NCBI GenBank assembly: GCA_964247055.1
Contig: OZ176050.1
Coordinates: 8,680,001 to 8,744,000, forward strand
Source: Paragordius varius
Lineage: Eukaryota > Nematomorpha
DNA: 64,000 nucleotides
Direction of reading: 5' to 3'
Below, in pieces: positions 48,799-63,700 of this stretch. A program made the position numbers and the translations under genes. Under the pieces are notes generated by a model. That model made no database searches. It was not told the DNA's origin and was given only the letters and a program-made list of their open reading frames with translations. Position 1 is the first letter of the stretch; each line of letters opens with the position of its first letter.

Positions 48799-51700
48799 AT
48801 ATTTTATTCTTAATTTGGATTTTGTTTGTGAATATATTTACATAAATGGTTTTATGTACTTTTATTTTTATTGCAAAATATAAATATACCATTTACTTGA
48901 TTCATGTTATAAATAAAACATCTGAGCTAAATTCACTCATCAGTTGATTATAAAGTTTTTCAATATCTAAAAATACCAAAAGGACAGAAAATTTTTATGA
49001 CAAAAACGCATATAGAAGTCAATTATTAGTGACTTTTGGGTAAATATAATAAGTTTTAGGGTAAGTTAGAATGAAAATGTGAATATTAAAGTTTAAGGTA
49101 GATTTCAAAGTATTAATGTTATAATGTTAAATTTATTAAAGGGTGAAATAAAAATAAATAGTGAATGTGAATATAAGGGTGTATATCAAATGTTGGTGAA
49201 TTCAAAGTGCTAATATTATATTTAATAAATTAAGATTGTTGAAAGTGAATCCATGAGTGAGGAAATGGATCCACACACAAGTCCCATATGTTTCGATCCC
49301 CCTTCGATAGAAGATGATGACGAGGAACCATCTCATATTCCTATATTCATATCCACTAATGATTCCTACATGTATTACAAGGTAGGTATTTTTATCAATT
49401 ATCAATTCCAATAATTTTTGTTTCATTATAAAATGCGGTAAATCATTTTTTATTATAACATTAATAATTACCAAAATTATTTTATTTATAAAGTTAACAC
49501 ATTATGTTACCATCTAATATTGCTTATTTCTTTAAACAAGGTATATTTAAATATCAAGTTTATGAATAAATTAATTAAATTATATATATTGATTTTTGTG
49601 TTTTTAGGAAATATGTGCATCATGCGGTAGTATAGGTATTGGGAGCGATTCAACCCTAATATTTTGTTTTCAATGTGGACAGGGTTATCACCCATTTTGC
49701 GTATCTGTTGAGGTAGTTATATAAACCATTTACAATTCCCATTCACCCTTGAATAATTTAAATTCACCCTAAAAATAAATTTTGTGTTTTCGGGCTAATA
49801 TAACTCATCATTGATATGATATATATTCTTATGGCATAATTAATTATTTTAATTTTTAACAAAATTTCATTTTTTAAAAATAGAAAAAAAATACAGGTAA
49901 TTAACTTTAAAAACACATAATTTATTTTAGGGTGAATTTAAATTATTCCAGGGTGAATTTGAATTGTTCAGGGTAAATATGAATTTTAAATGGTATATTA
50001 TAAAAAAATGTGGTTTATTCGTTACTTATTTATAAAGTAACATAATATTCAGATGAAATACCCCCATACTTTTTTGGGTATTAGTTTTCATTTTGATTTC
50101 AAGTGATGACACATATAAGGTTTTTTTCAGTATGTAACCTCTATTTACAAAAAACTAAAAAATCTAACTTTTTTTTCCAAACTTTGGGAAATATATTTTT
50201 ATATCATCCTTAAGAAACTTGGCATAAAAAGAATAAAATAACACTTTGTATCGTATTTGGTTCATTAGAATGATTTAGCAAAACGGTTGCAAAATATCAT
50301 TATAAATTTGGGGGAAAAATGTTTGATAATCAACACAACAATAGTTTTTTATACTATTTGCACTTCAAGTTGGTCCTTGAACATTTCAAATTGGTCGTAA
50401 AATTTTATAAGTTTACATTTAATCATGATTTTTGCATTTATTTTATTATTTTAAAATTTCTTATTAAAAAACCATTGTTTTTGTTTCAAATTAATTTTTT
50501 CCAATTTAGCAAAATTATTAACTTTTAAATGTTTTTTATGTAAAATTATAATTAATAACTCATAAAAATTATTACGTTTTAAAATCGTATTAAAATTCAT
50601 ATATTTTTCAAGAACTTAAGAAAGATATACGGTTTCCGAATGATTAAAATTGATATTGATTTAATGTTTATGTTAACTAAAGAAAATATGCTAAAAATGA
50701 TAAAAAAAGATGAATGATACACGATTTCTTATTGATAAAAGTTAAAACAAAACAAAAAAGGTCAAACCAACTTGAAGTGTTCAAGGACACCTATAAAGTG
50801 CAAAATGGTAATTATATTTATTTATTCATTGTAGATGAATGATAAAATGCGTGTTCGTGGTTGGCGTTGCTTTAAATGCATAATTTGTGAATGTTGTGGC
50901 CGGGCAGATGATGAGTCTCGACTCATACTTTGTGATTCATGTGATTTGGCTTATCATATTTATTGCCTTAAACCATCTCTTTCCACCATACCTAAAGGAG
51001 CTTGGAATTGCTATAAGTTATTTTTTCTTTTTTTTAATTAGAATGAAATTCATTAATTAATTTATTCATTGGGATAGGGTTTGTTGTAGATGGAAGTTAT
51101 AAAGTAAAAATTAAAATTATAAAGAGAAAACGTGAAAACTAACATATATTTTTTTTAAAAAACAGTCTGATTCTTTTAAAGGTTTTTTCTTTATAACCCT
51201 TATGATTAATTGTAAAACTTTTGTCTTTCTTTTAGATTTTACGTTTTGTCTTTATTCAATTTTTATTATATGTTATTAGTGTTTTTATTTTCAAAATTTT
51301 TGCTTAAATTGTTTTGTTTTCAATTATGTACATTAAATTGCGGCTTAGTAATGTATTCTCTAATTTTTAATATTTTATATGTGTAGGTGTATAAGTTGCC
51401 GAATATGTTCATCCACAATGCCTGGCATAAATTGTGTTTGGCAAAAAGCGTCAAATTTAACTTTTACCAAAGACGAACAAGGTTATTTTGATATGATTAA
51501 AATAAAATTTTACACATATTTTTATGAGACTATTTTTCATTTATTATCAGGCAATTTTATAATGCATCCATTTTCATAGAAAAAGACGTTTCCAATAACA
51601 CTGCATTACAGAAAATTGAACCGTTGAATTCTGAAAACAGCAATACCAATACTCAGATGAGTGATTGGGTATGTGGGCCCTGTTTAAGTCGAGATATTTG

Positions 51701-54700
51701 CCCAATTTGTCGAAAACGATATTCTACCTCATCAAATATCACGAATGAGATTATAATGGAATGTAGCAAATGTTTTAGGTATGTCCGCTCCTTATATTTT
51801 GATTTTTTTAGTTAAAAACATATCTTTTAAAAGTCTTTTGTTGTTTTAATGCTTTATTTTCTATTAATTATTATATTTATGTGTATCAAAAATTATCAAA
51901 ATATAATTTACATTTATTTTATATCACATATTAATTAGATGGGTACATGGGGCTTGTGAAAATATAAGAGATGAATGGGATGCCGGTTATGCCATTGAAA
52001 AGGGTTTCATATGCACACCCTGTAAGAAGTTTGAACAGAGCCGTCGAATAAAAACCTTGAAACATGCATCACTTAATGGAACACGCCCTGGCCATTTGCG
52101 AAAACAGCATTTAAAAACTACAGGTTTTGTATATTAATTTATTCACAGTTTTAATTTGAATTAATTCAAATATTTAAATATATTATAATGAAATTTTAGT
52201 TCTCAATATTTTTAGTTTTGAATGGTTGGTAGATATAATGATTTACAGTATGCATTTTAATGTCTGTTAAGTAATTTTATTGCCTGCCAAATAACATAAA
52301 TGGTTTATCAAAAGCGTAAAATACTGACCCACGAAATTATTTCGTAGTACACATATGAAAGAAGATTGACGTGAGAATTAACATAGGCTTTAATTTGATG
52401 GATATTTTGTAATGTTAAATTTTGGGAATATTATAGCAATTTATGTTAACATTTGTAATATTGTTGTTACGTATTTAGATGCGGAATTTTGTGGGTTTTT
52501 ATCTTTGATAAATTAATAAATAGCAAAATACGTATTTTAAGATATTTTATGTTAATTATTCCTAAATTTAATAATAAATATTTTTCAACATGCTAAATAC
52601 CTGTATTAATTAATCTTGGTATTATAATTTTATATAGTTGTTATTACTAATTAAAAAAACACAGGTAAATATATATTTGTGAAAATTTAAGTAGATTTTT
52701 GTCTTTTATGTTTTGCATTATTTTTATCAGGTAAAAATTGCGGTTTTTAATAAATTTCCTAAAAATTTAGTTTTTTTTGTTTTTTAGGTTTTGCATTGTT
52801 AGTTGTAATTAATTACTACATATTTTGGACATTATAATAAATAGAGGTAAAAATTGCGGTTTTTAATAAATTTACTAAAAATTTAGTTTTTTAGGTTTTG
52901 CATTGTTAATTGTAATTAACTACTACATATTTTGGACATTTTAATAATTACAGGTAAAAATTGCGGTTTTTAACAAATTTAGTAAAAATTTTGTTTTTTT
53001 TGTTTTTTTAGGTTTTGCATTGTTAATTGTAATTAACTACTACATATTTTGGACATTTTAATAATTACAGGTAAAAATTGCGGTTTTTAACAAATTCAGT
53101 AAATATTTAGTTTTTTTTGTTTTTTTTAGGTTTTGCATTGTTAATTGTAACTAACTACTGCATATTTTGGACATTATAATAATTACAAAATTTAGTAAAA
53201 AGTTAATTTTTTTGTTTTAGTGGATTTTCATTGTTAATTGTAATTAATTAATTTTGGACATTTCAATTAATAAAGGTAAAAAATGAGGTTGTTTTTATAT
53301 TTAATAAAATTTAATATTTTCTTGTTTTTTTATTTAATATTGTTAATTGTATACTACATATTTGGAAATTTTGATAAATACAGGTGAAAATGGCGGTTTT
53401 TAACAAATTTCAAATGTAACATTTTTTGTATCTTGTATCATTGTTATTTAATTAATTACTAAATATTTTGGACATTTAAAAAACTTGTGTAAATTGCGGT
53501 TTTTATTAAATTAGTAAATTTTATTTTTTGTTCAACCTTGCTAATATATTTATCACTATATATTTGTGATACATTGATATATACAGGTAAAAATTACTAT
53601 GACTTGCGGTTTTTTGAATTTTTTAAAATATTTTTTTTACATTGATAACTTATATAATAAATATAGTTAACATATCTGAGTAGGTAAAAATGCATGTTAC
53701 GGTTTTATGTTTGACATTTTATTTTCCATCAACTATTTATATTTTAACAAACAACTTATGTCACCAAAGATTGAAAATAAGATCAAGATATATAAAACAT
53801 CTTTTAAAGTATCTGAATATCGCCAAATATAAATAAATTTATTTAAATTATAAATGTATAATTATACAAAATATTCATATTATGTTTGAAATTAACATTC
53901 TTCTTATTGATATTAATACAGGTAATTTGTTTATATAAATAATGTACGATGCGGTGTGCGTTCATGATGATCATATGGATTCAAGAATAGTATAAGATGT
54001 AGATAATCCTGAAAATTTTAATCACCATCATTTTTTAGGTAGATTCTATCACCTAAAATATAAGATAATTGATATATTAGAAAATTGATACCTGGATTAA
54101 ATATTGGGGGAAACATTCATAGTTTGAAAGGGAACTCAAAAGGTTGACTTGGCTTTTTAACAACTAAATTTGCAAAAAAATATTTTCTTCATGATAAAAA
54201 ATTCAAAAATGATACCTTATTTTACGTTTTCGTTTTACCATTCTAAACTATAAATATAAAAAATTATTCTTCACCAAAGCAAACAATGTTAGTGTTGCCT
54301 GCTTTTGGAGTGCTGCTGCATTCCAAGCTTTTGAAAAAAATTATTTGTTTCTATTTTCTATTTGACGTCATTGGTATGGTGAAATCATATAAGCCTTTTC
54401 ATATTTATAGTTTAGGATGGTAGAACGAAAAAAAACATAAAGTATCATTTTTGAATATTTTATCATGAAGAAAATGTTTTTTAGCAAATTTAGTTGTTAA
54501 AAAGCCAAGTCAACCTTTTGAGTTCCCTTTCAAACTATGAATGTTTCCCCCAATATTTAATCCAGGTATCAATTTTCTAATATATCAATTATCTTATATT
54601 TTAGGTGATAGAATCTACCTAAAAAATGATGGTGATTAAAATTTTCAGGATTATCTACATCTTATACTATTCTTGAATCCATATGATCATCATGAACGCA

Positions 54701-57700
54701 CACCGCATCGTACATTATTTATATAAACAAATTACCTGTATTAATATCAATAAGAAGAATGTTAATTTCAAACATAATATGAATATTTTGTATAATTATA
54801 CATTTATAATTTAAATAAATTTATTTATATTTGGCGATATTCAGATACTTTAAAAGATGTTTTATATATCTTGATCTTATTTTCAATCTTTGGTGACATA
54901 AGTTGTTTGTTAAAATATAAATAGTTGATGGAAAATAAAATGTCAAACATAAAACCGTAACATGCATTTTTACCTACTCAGATATGTTAACTATATTTAT
55001 TATATAAGTTATCAATGTAAAAAAAATATTTTAAAAAATTCAAAAAACCGCAAGTCATAGTAATTTTTACCTGTATATATCAATGTATCACAAATATATA
55101 GTGATAAATATATTAGCAAGGTTGAACAAAAAATAAAATTTACTAATTTAATAAAAACCGCAATTTACACAAGTTTTTTAAATGTCCAAAATATTTAGTA
55201 ATTAATTAAATAACAATGATACAAGATACAAAAAATGTTACATTTGAAATTTGTTAAAAACCGCCATTTTCACCTGTATTTATCAAAATTTCCAAATATG
55301 TAGTATACAATTAACAATATTAAATAAAAAAACAAGAAAATATTAAATTTTATTAAATATAAAAACAACCTCATTTTTTACCTTTATTAATTGAAATGTC
55401 CAAAATTAATTAATTACAATTAACAATGAAAATCCACTAAAACAAAAAAATTAACTTTTTACTAAATTTTGTAATTATTATAATGTCCAAAATATGCAGT
55501 AGTTAGTTACAATTAACAATGCAAAACCTAAAAAAAACAAAAAAAACTAAATATTTACTGAATTTGTTAAAAACCGCAATTTTTACCTGTAATTATTAAA
55601 ATGTCCAAAATATGTAGTAGTTAATTACAATTAACAATGCAAAACCTAAAAAACTAAATTTTTAGTAAATTTATTAAAAACCGTACCTCTATTTATTATA
55701 ATGTCCAAAATATGTAGTAGTTATTTACAATTAACAATGCAAAACCTAAAAAACTAAATTTTTAGTAAATTTATTAAAAACCGCAATTTTTACCTCTATT
55801 TATTATAATGTCCAAAATATGTAGTGATTAATTACAACTAACAATGCAAAACCAAAAAAACAAAAAAAAACTTAATTTTTAGGAAATTTATTAAAAACCG
55901 CAATTTTTACCTGATAAAAATAATGCAAAACATAAAAGACAAAAATCTACTTAAATTTTCACAAATATATATTTACCTGGTTTTTTTAATTAGTAATAAC
56001 AACTATATAATATTATGATACCAAGATTAATTAATACAGGTATTTAGCATGTTGAAAAATATTTATAATTAAATTTAGGAATAATTAACATAATATCTTA
56101 AAATACGTATTTTACTATTTATTAATTTATCAAAGATAAAAACCCACAAAATTCCGCATCTAAATACGTAACAACAATATTACAAATGTTAACATAAATT
56201 GCTATAATATTCCCAAAATTTAACATTACAAAATATCCATCAAATTAAAGCCTATGTTAATTCTCACGTCAATCTTCTTTCATATGTGTACTACGAAATA
56301 ATTTCGTGGGTCAGTATTTTACGCTTTTGATAAACCATTTATGTTATTTGGCAGGCAATAAAATTACTTAACAGACATTAAAATGCATACTGTAATATTG
56401 TATATACTTTATTGTAGATAAGCTTATGACAAATATAACCAAATCAAAAAATTATGTTGAATTTCTTTATTTCTTTAAACACTGTGTGCAAAAAAGAGGG
56501 TTAATTTTACAAAAAAAAAATTCATGAGGTAACTTATGACTAGCATATTCATTTTTCCGAAAAAATTTTATATGTTGAAGACCTAGTTTTTAAAATATTG
56601 ATTAATCAAAATTGGGCAAATAGTATAAATTAACGATAATTTAGCAGTAATAAAATAATGATAAATAGTCGGAATATCAAAGTATATAAAATTTAACAAA
56701 ATAGGATTTAAAGGTATTGGAATATCAACCAACAATCTGTACAAATCCCTGTAACAAGGTTTTAACACAAATTTATATTTTTACTGGGATCTGTACTGAT
56801 TTTCGGTTGATATTCCGTTACTTGTGAATCCTATTTTGTGTAATTTACATGGTTTATAATTCCCCGCTATGTAAAATTCCAAAATCCAACAATAAATTTT
56901 CATACACTCATAAACCAGATAAAAAAATGAAAAATAAAAAACTATATTTTTTGTTTTATTTTGATGTATATTTTCACTGAATAAAATATGAATGTTAAGA
57001 TTTTAATGTGAGTTTAGTTAGTAAATAATTATAATAAATATTTTAATATAGTTTAATAAAATTTTCTATCTTCTAAGTATGTAAAAAAATGCCATTTTTC
57101 GATCTAAGTTTTTATAAAAACCCTAACTATATTATTTTAAGATATCGTAAATATCTTCTAAAATAATAATAAACCATAATATCTTAACTTTTATCATATA
57201 TTTTGAATTATCCTTAACTTTGACTTTTTGCCCAATTTCGATTTTTTCTCAATATTTCAAAAACTAGGTCGTCAAAAAAAGATTTTTGCGGCAAATAAAT
57301 TCGCTCGTCATAAGCTATCTTATAAAAAACAGTGAAATATGATATTAATGTATTTTAAACTTAAAATTATATTAATTGATATGTATATAAATTTTAGCAA
57401 ATGCTTATAAATTAAAAAATGTCAATCCTATAATGGCCGAAGTTACATGTACTGATGTAGTCACTAATCTCAGTCATGAATCAACTAATTTAACTACACT
57501 ATCAAACATAGATGCAAAAATGGACACATCCGGAGAAAATTTAAATAATACTGATGGTAAAAATTTATTATTGTAAAATATAATTAAATACAAAAATTAT
57601 ACCTTTTATTTATATATTTGTTATCTTTTACATAATAATTTATTATATCTAATGTGCCAATTAATTATAATTAAATTAATTCCCTTGTATATTTTTCATT

Positions 57701-60700
57701 TTCAGGTCACATTACTCAAACCATAATTTTAAGCGCTCAGCTCCAAAATACTAACGACGCTAAAGAAACTTTTACTCAGCAAGTCGAAAGCGAAGTAGAG
57801 CCAAAATATATTTTTTCACAAACCATTGATGTAAACAACACCCTTAAAACTGAATTCCATGCGGAAGAATTAATGGATACGACTACGTGTATAACTACAG
57901 AAAAAACTGATGAATTCACTCATCAAAATGCTATAGAAGCGTTTCCCTTTACTTTGGCACACACAAATAATCAGGAAGTTTATGTTGGTGAAACTGATAC
58001 CACCACTACACTTTTTCGTACGAAAGATGAAAGTCAAAGTAGTTTTAATACCATCAAAAAAGTTGTGGAAGATGTTTTAGGTAAATTTGATTCCCACTTT
58101 TGATTTAATTTTATTTAATTTATGTTCTATCATTAATATACCATATACAATCAAATTCACCCTTAAACAATTAAAATTCACCCTATAACAATTTAAATTC
58201 ACCTTCAAATAAATTATATGTTTTTTAAGTTTAAAAATTTTTACATATATGATTAAAAAATAAATTAAAATAATACTGAAAAAATAATAAACTATTCCTT
58301 AAAGATATATTTTTTATTAATAATGAGTTATAATAGTTCGAAAACACACAATTTATAGGGTGAATTTGAATTGTTCAAGGGTGAATTTAAACTGTAAATG
58401 GTATATATATAATTTGCTCATTAGCTTCTTTGTTGGATCAAGTTGAAAATAATTTGGTGAAAATTCCGACACAAAAGCAATTCATTTTTGATTTCCCACC
58501 TTTTCCGGAAACGGAACAAACGTCTCAACATAATTTGCAAAACCTTTTTGGTATAATTTCTTATTAGGGCTAAATTGTATTATAATATAATTATTTATTA
58601 AAAAATATTCATTTATTTGACTGATGTATCTATTCTTTCCAATGTTGTTGAATAAGTTTAAATAATGACTGTTTATAACACTTTTTGCAGTGCAATTCAA
58701 CCGTTACCCTAACTTAAAAGCAACCATAAATCAACTATCATATAGAAAATAATGTCCATAAAGAAATTATTTTTTGGATATTGTATTCCTAAAGATAATT
58801 ATACTAAAATCGAAAATTCTAAAAATTATTTTTTTTCATATCATTTTTTAATAGTATAAATATGCATGATCTGTATAATTATCACATTTTTTGATAAATT
58901 TAATACAATTAATGCTCGAGCACTCATATATCGATAATGCACAATCTTTATCACCGTCAGTCCTGAGCAGACCTCTGTTAACATAGCACATAAGAGCCTT
59001 GAATAAAAGATAAGTCCATACTCTAAAAATGGGAGAGAGTATAAATCGAGGGTGCCAATACAAATGCCTTCGCTGGCCGCATTTTTGACTCATAAAATTC
59101 GGCGGGCCGCATTCGAAAAATATAGAGGCAATAATAACTTTTTTATTATATTTTAAACATAAGACTGTAAAATTAATTACGAACATCATATAACTACCAT
59201 TTATTATTACAATTTTTGGTATAGGTCATCTCCAAAATTTGAGACATAATCTAAATTTTTGTAGCAATATCAATTATACTTAAATTAAATGGCATTTTTT
59301 TAAATTATAAAATTTTGTATTTGATATTTTTTGATATTTCTCGCCGGCTGGAAAAATTATTCCGAAGTCCACGTGTGTGTTCGACATCCTTGGTCTGAAC
59401 TGTATATTTACATTTATTACACTATCTTTATGTACTGTTGTTTAAATAAGTATTTTAATTTATTCTTACCCTAACTTTAAATAAACACTACACCACATTC
59501 AAAAGATTTCAATCATGCAACACATCAACAACAATCGCAAGCAATGTTGACAGGTCCTGAACAAGCCCCTTTGTCAACCATCACCCTTTTAAATTGCAGC
59601 ACTACACATAGTAACAGCAATAAGGATAAAGATAGTCCTCACATAAGAGGCCCCTCAAATAAAATTGGTTCAGGCATCGGTGGTTTTTTCGTTAAACCTC
59701 GAAAATCTTTACCGAGCTCGACATCGAATAACTCAACAGCTATATTACACGAAAGTGGAGTTGGTTTAATAAACGGTGGTGAAACTACAGAAGATTCACA
59801 AAGCCTAGCTGGTCATAACACTATAAATTCGGGGATGATGGAAGGAGGAGGGGGCATTCGACATGGGTTAGTTTTTTGATTTGTCCTTTACAAACCTAAA
59901 CATTAGCTTTACTCTAAGTTTTTTTCTATCTTATACGCTAAGAATTAAAACATCAGCAAAATATATAAAGTAAAAGATGATTATTTAGTTTTATAAGCAA
60001 AATTATATTTACACAATGATTACGATTGATTCATAAAAAGTTGAGACTGTTACCATTGTATTTAATTTTCTTTTTCGCAACCCATTTTATAAAAATATAA
60101 GATCTTTTATTAATTATCTTCATACATCTTTGTATGATTAATATTATGTAATTAGACTTGGATTGAATCTTTAAGAACAATAAATATTATTATACATTTT
60201 ATAACTCTTGACAATTTAGGGAACAAATGGATGTAATAATATCTGACAAATCTAAAAGGAAACGAATACCAAAAAAACGTGGTTACATTGGCGAAAATTA
60301 TCCATTTTACTTGCAGGTTAGACTATTTAGCATCTTCAATTTTTTGCATAAACTTGTGATAGTATATTTTGGTTCATAAAACAAAAATTTATTTAAACTT
60401 TTTAACACTAATTTTAAAATTATTAATATTTTAGGAGCTTTTCTTTGGTGATCTCGCCCTCAAAAATGATGCATTTGAACGAATCTATAATTCATTCAAA
60501 TCAAAGTACGCATCCACTGAGCTTATTGGTCTCAATAATTTAGATGCGTTGGAACATTTTTTTCTTGCTACCACATTTCAAACATCCCATAACACAACAT
60601 TAATGAATAATGTTAATGGCAACGCCTCCGAAGAAATTTATACTGATAATACGTTGACTTCTTTGCTACCAAAATGTGATTCTGCAATAAAATCATCCTC

Positions 60701-63700
60701 ATCATCCTATGCAGTAAATTGTTTACAAAATTTGTTTTATTTTCCACAAAATTCTTTGACTTATAATAAACCATCTTTCTCCCATGGGCTAACCAATAAA
60801 TTGGCTAAAACGACTCTTGGCCCATCGCAATTATCCATAAAGAAAAGTTTGAAAATGGATATGCTTATGAAATTATCCATACTTGATATGGTAGATTATG
60901 GTACAAAAAGTAGTCAAACCTCTTTGTTATCAGCTATTTCTTGCTTTCATACAAAGGATGATATAAATAATATGGACAATACAGGAGAAGATAATATGAC
61001 ATTTGGTATGGCAACTCAATTAATGACTATCTTAGATGGTGAGGAGATGGATGGATATAATACTGAATATTTGGAACCAATTACACAAATTTTAAAGGCT
61101 GCCCTCGATAATAATAATAAACCATTAAAAACGATTAAGCGAGAAAAGGAAAAATTTAAGCTTAAGCCATTTATTGGTGACATAAATCACCCATGGATAA
61201 ATTCATCAACTAAATTTTTGGTCCGGATGTGTGAAAAATATTTACAAAAATTTTGGATACCAGTTACTGCGACATCGACGAATTCATTATCATTTAAAAT
61301 TGAGAATAATACACAAACTCAAACCCAAAAAATGTTTGTCTATATACCATTATCGATGAAACAACATTGTATGGATAACAGTATAAATGCAAATAACACC
61401 CCTAACATATCAACAGGTTTAAATAATCAAAAATTATCAAATATGAATAATCAACGTAACTTTGGTATATTACCGTATTACTCAACAAATAATGTTATGA
61501 GAGCTATAATATCCAACATGTCTAACGCTTTAACATCATCCAAAATGGTTGTAGTAAGGTATAATTAACCGTTCTTTATGTATATACTTACAGTTTACCA
61601 CATTTTTAATATATTTTTTATGCAAAATTTTTCAACTCTATTGATAATCATTTCTCCGTTCAAATTAGTATTATTAAGATTCAAAGCTTAATTTTAAGTG
61701 TTATCTTCTACAAATCGGCAAAAACCATGATATTAACTAAAAACTAAAGCTAATGACTATTTTTTTAACATAATATTTGGGGAATAATATTGTATGCAAT
61801 TAATTATCAAAACGAAAATTAAATTACTTCTGTAATAGGGTAATGAGGTATATTCTTTTCAATCCGCCATTATGACATATTTTTTTTAAAAAAAATTACA
61901 AGTTAACAAAGAATTTATTTTTAAATTTTTTTGTTAGTTCCTCCATCTCACCCGCGTGCGAAAACTTAAATTATCAATCTTATGCCAAAGATGAATATTC
62001 TCAAAGTCTTATGCGACCTAATTACTTAGCATTAAGTACTTCAACCAAAGGTATATAATATTGGAAACATTGTTTTTTTTTTACTTGTAACATTAATTTT
62101 TAATGATATCATATATGTGTGTATTTTAAACATATAGTGGATAATTCACAATCTCGGGGGCATTTTAACAAAAATCACATGGCGATAAACAAAAACGAAA
62201 TGGCTCCAACATTTATCAAGAAGGAATTTAATCAAGTATATATTTGTATAGATAATATGACATAATAAAAATGGTTTTATTTTTTAATTATGCTTTTAAA
62301 ATTACAATATTTGACCTAAATATATATATTATAAAGATTCCAACTTCATACGGATATTCATCCAATACTAATATGAATCATATGCAGCAACCATCGCCTC
62401 ATAAACAATCCCCCAATTTCATTAATACCAAAGGTAAAATTTTTATTAATTTTATAATTAATAATTAAAAAAATTTCTTAATCCCTTATTTTTTTACCCG
62501 GATAGGTTTAGGGAATCAGTTTGGGAGAGACCATGTGCCTGCGTAAGAACATCTATAATATATATTTATCATAACTATTTTGCATTTGTTTGAAAAAACG
62601 TTTTTTTATGAAATATCGCTCGCTTATTACATCGTCAATATTTTTAAGGCTTATAATTTTGTATCAAACACAAATATATCATAAATTTTGTTTCACTTGA
62701 AATATAATAATATATTTGGCCAATATTAGTTTTGATTTGCTAATATTGTATGTAATACTAATTATTTATTCTACTTACTTATTACAGTGTTAATAATAAT
62801 AACAATCAACATGTGTTGAATTTAATAACAAATTCTTTGGCTCATGCATTGCATACCCAACAAAATAAAACGTGTATGTATACGACACCGCATCTCATTA
62901 AACAAGAAGCAGCGGGTAACTCAATAAGAAGTCCAAATTATCAAACATCGATTGGGAATAAAAATTATCATTCTATAAAGAAAGAAAATGACTTGTATAA
63001 TCAACGCACCCCTAGCAATTATAGTCATGAAACGACGAGTTGTATAACTAAAGGTTTTATATTCTCTTCTTTTTAAAATAAAATGTGGAATTTTTAATCA
63101 TAAATAATTTGATGAATTTGGACTATATTGCTTAATGTTTTGTATGAATGTTATTTCGTAATATATTACAGATGATTTGTGATCAATTTTTAAACCTAGC
63201 ATAAATTTAAGTTTGATACTCATTATGGATAGATACAATTTTAAATGTTAAAAACGTTTTAATTGACATGGGTATTATTGCGCAGAAATTATTAATTTCA
63301 AATTTAATTTAACTAAGGGCTATGGTACATAAAAATAAATTTAAACCAAGATGTTTATTGCAAACATAAACTTTTCGCTACCCTATACTTACATTCTAAT
63401 TAATGTTGTAATAAAACTCATTTTACGCAAAAATATAGAAGGTTCAATAGATTCTCCCAGCCAAAATGCCAATAATTTCCAACAAACTCAAAGAAATTTA
63501 GAACGATGGAAAAAGGATGAAGCACTTGGCACACTAGCAACCATTTCCCCTGTTCTTTATGCCAATCTCAAATATCCTGAACTCCAAACTGAATATCCAG
63601 GTTGATTTTTATTTGATTGCGCATAATTTTTGTAAAATTGTTAATAATGTTATAAGGCGGAAACATTATAAATAATTTTAACTAGGAGATATTAAATATA

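Noticed and set aside
48647-48883. 78-codon frame with an Ile-Tyr run
   Set aside because: It is the translation of the (TA)n microsatellite, apart from the 14 codons that belong to the real microexon.
48884-49200. A further family A MITE before KMT2C/D exon 11
   Set aside because: The left end TACCATTTACTTGATTC is suggestive and GGGTGAA words follow, but no clear right terminus or matching core was found.
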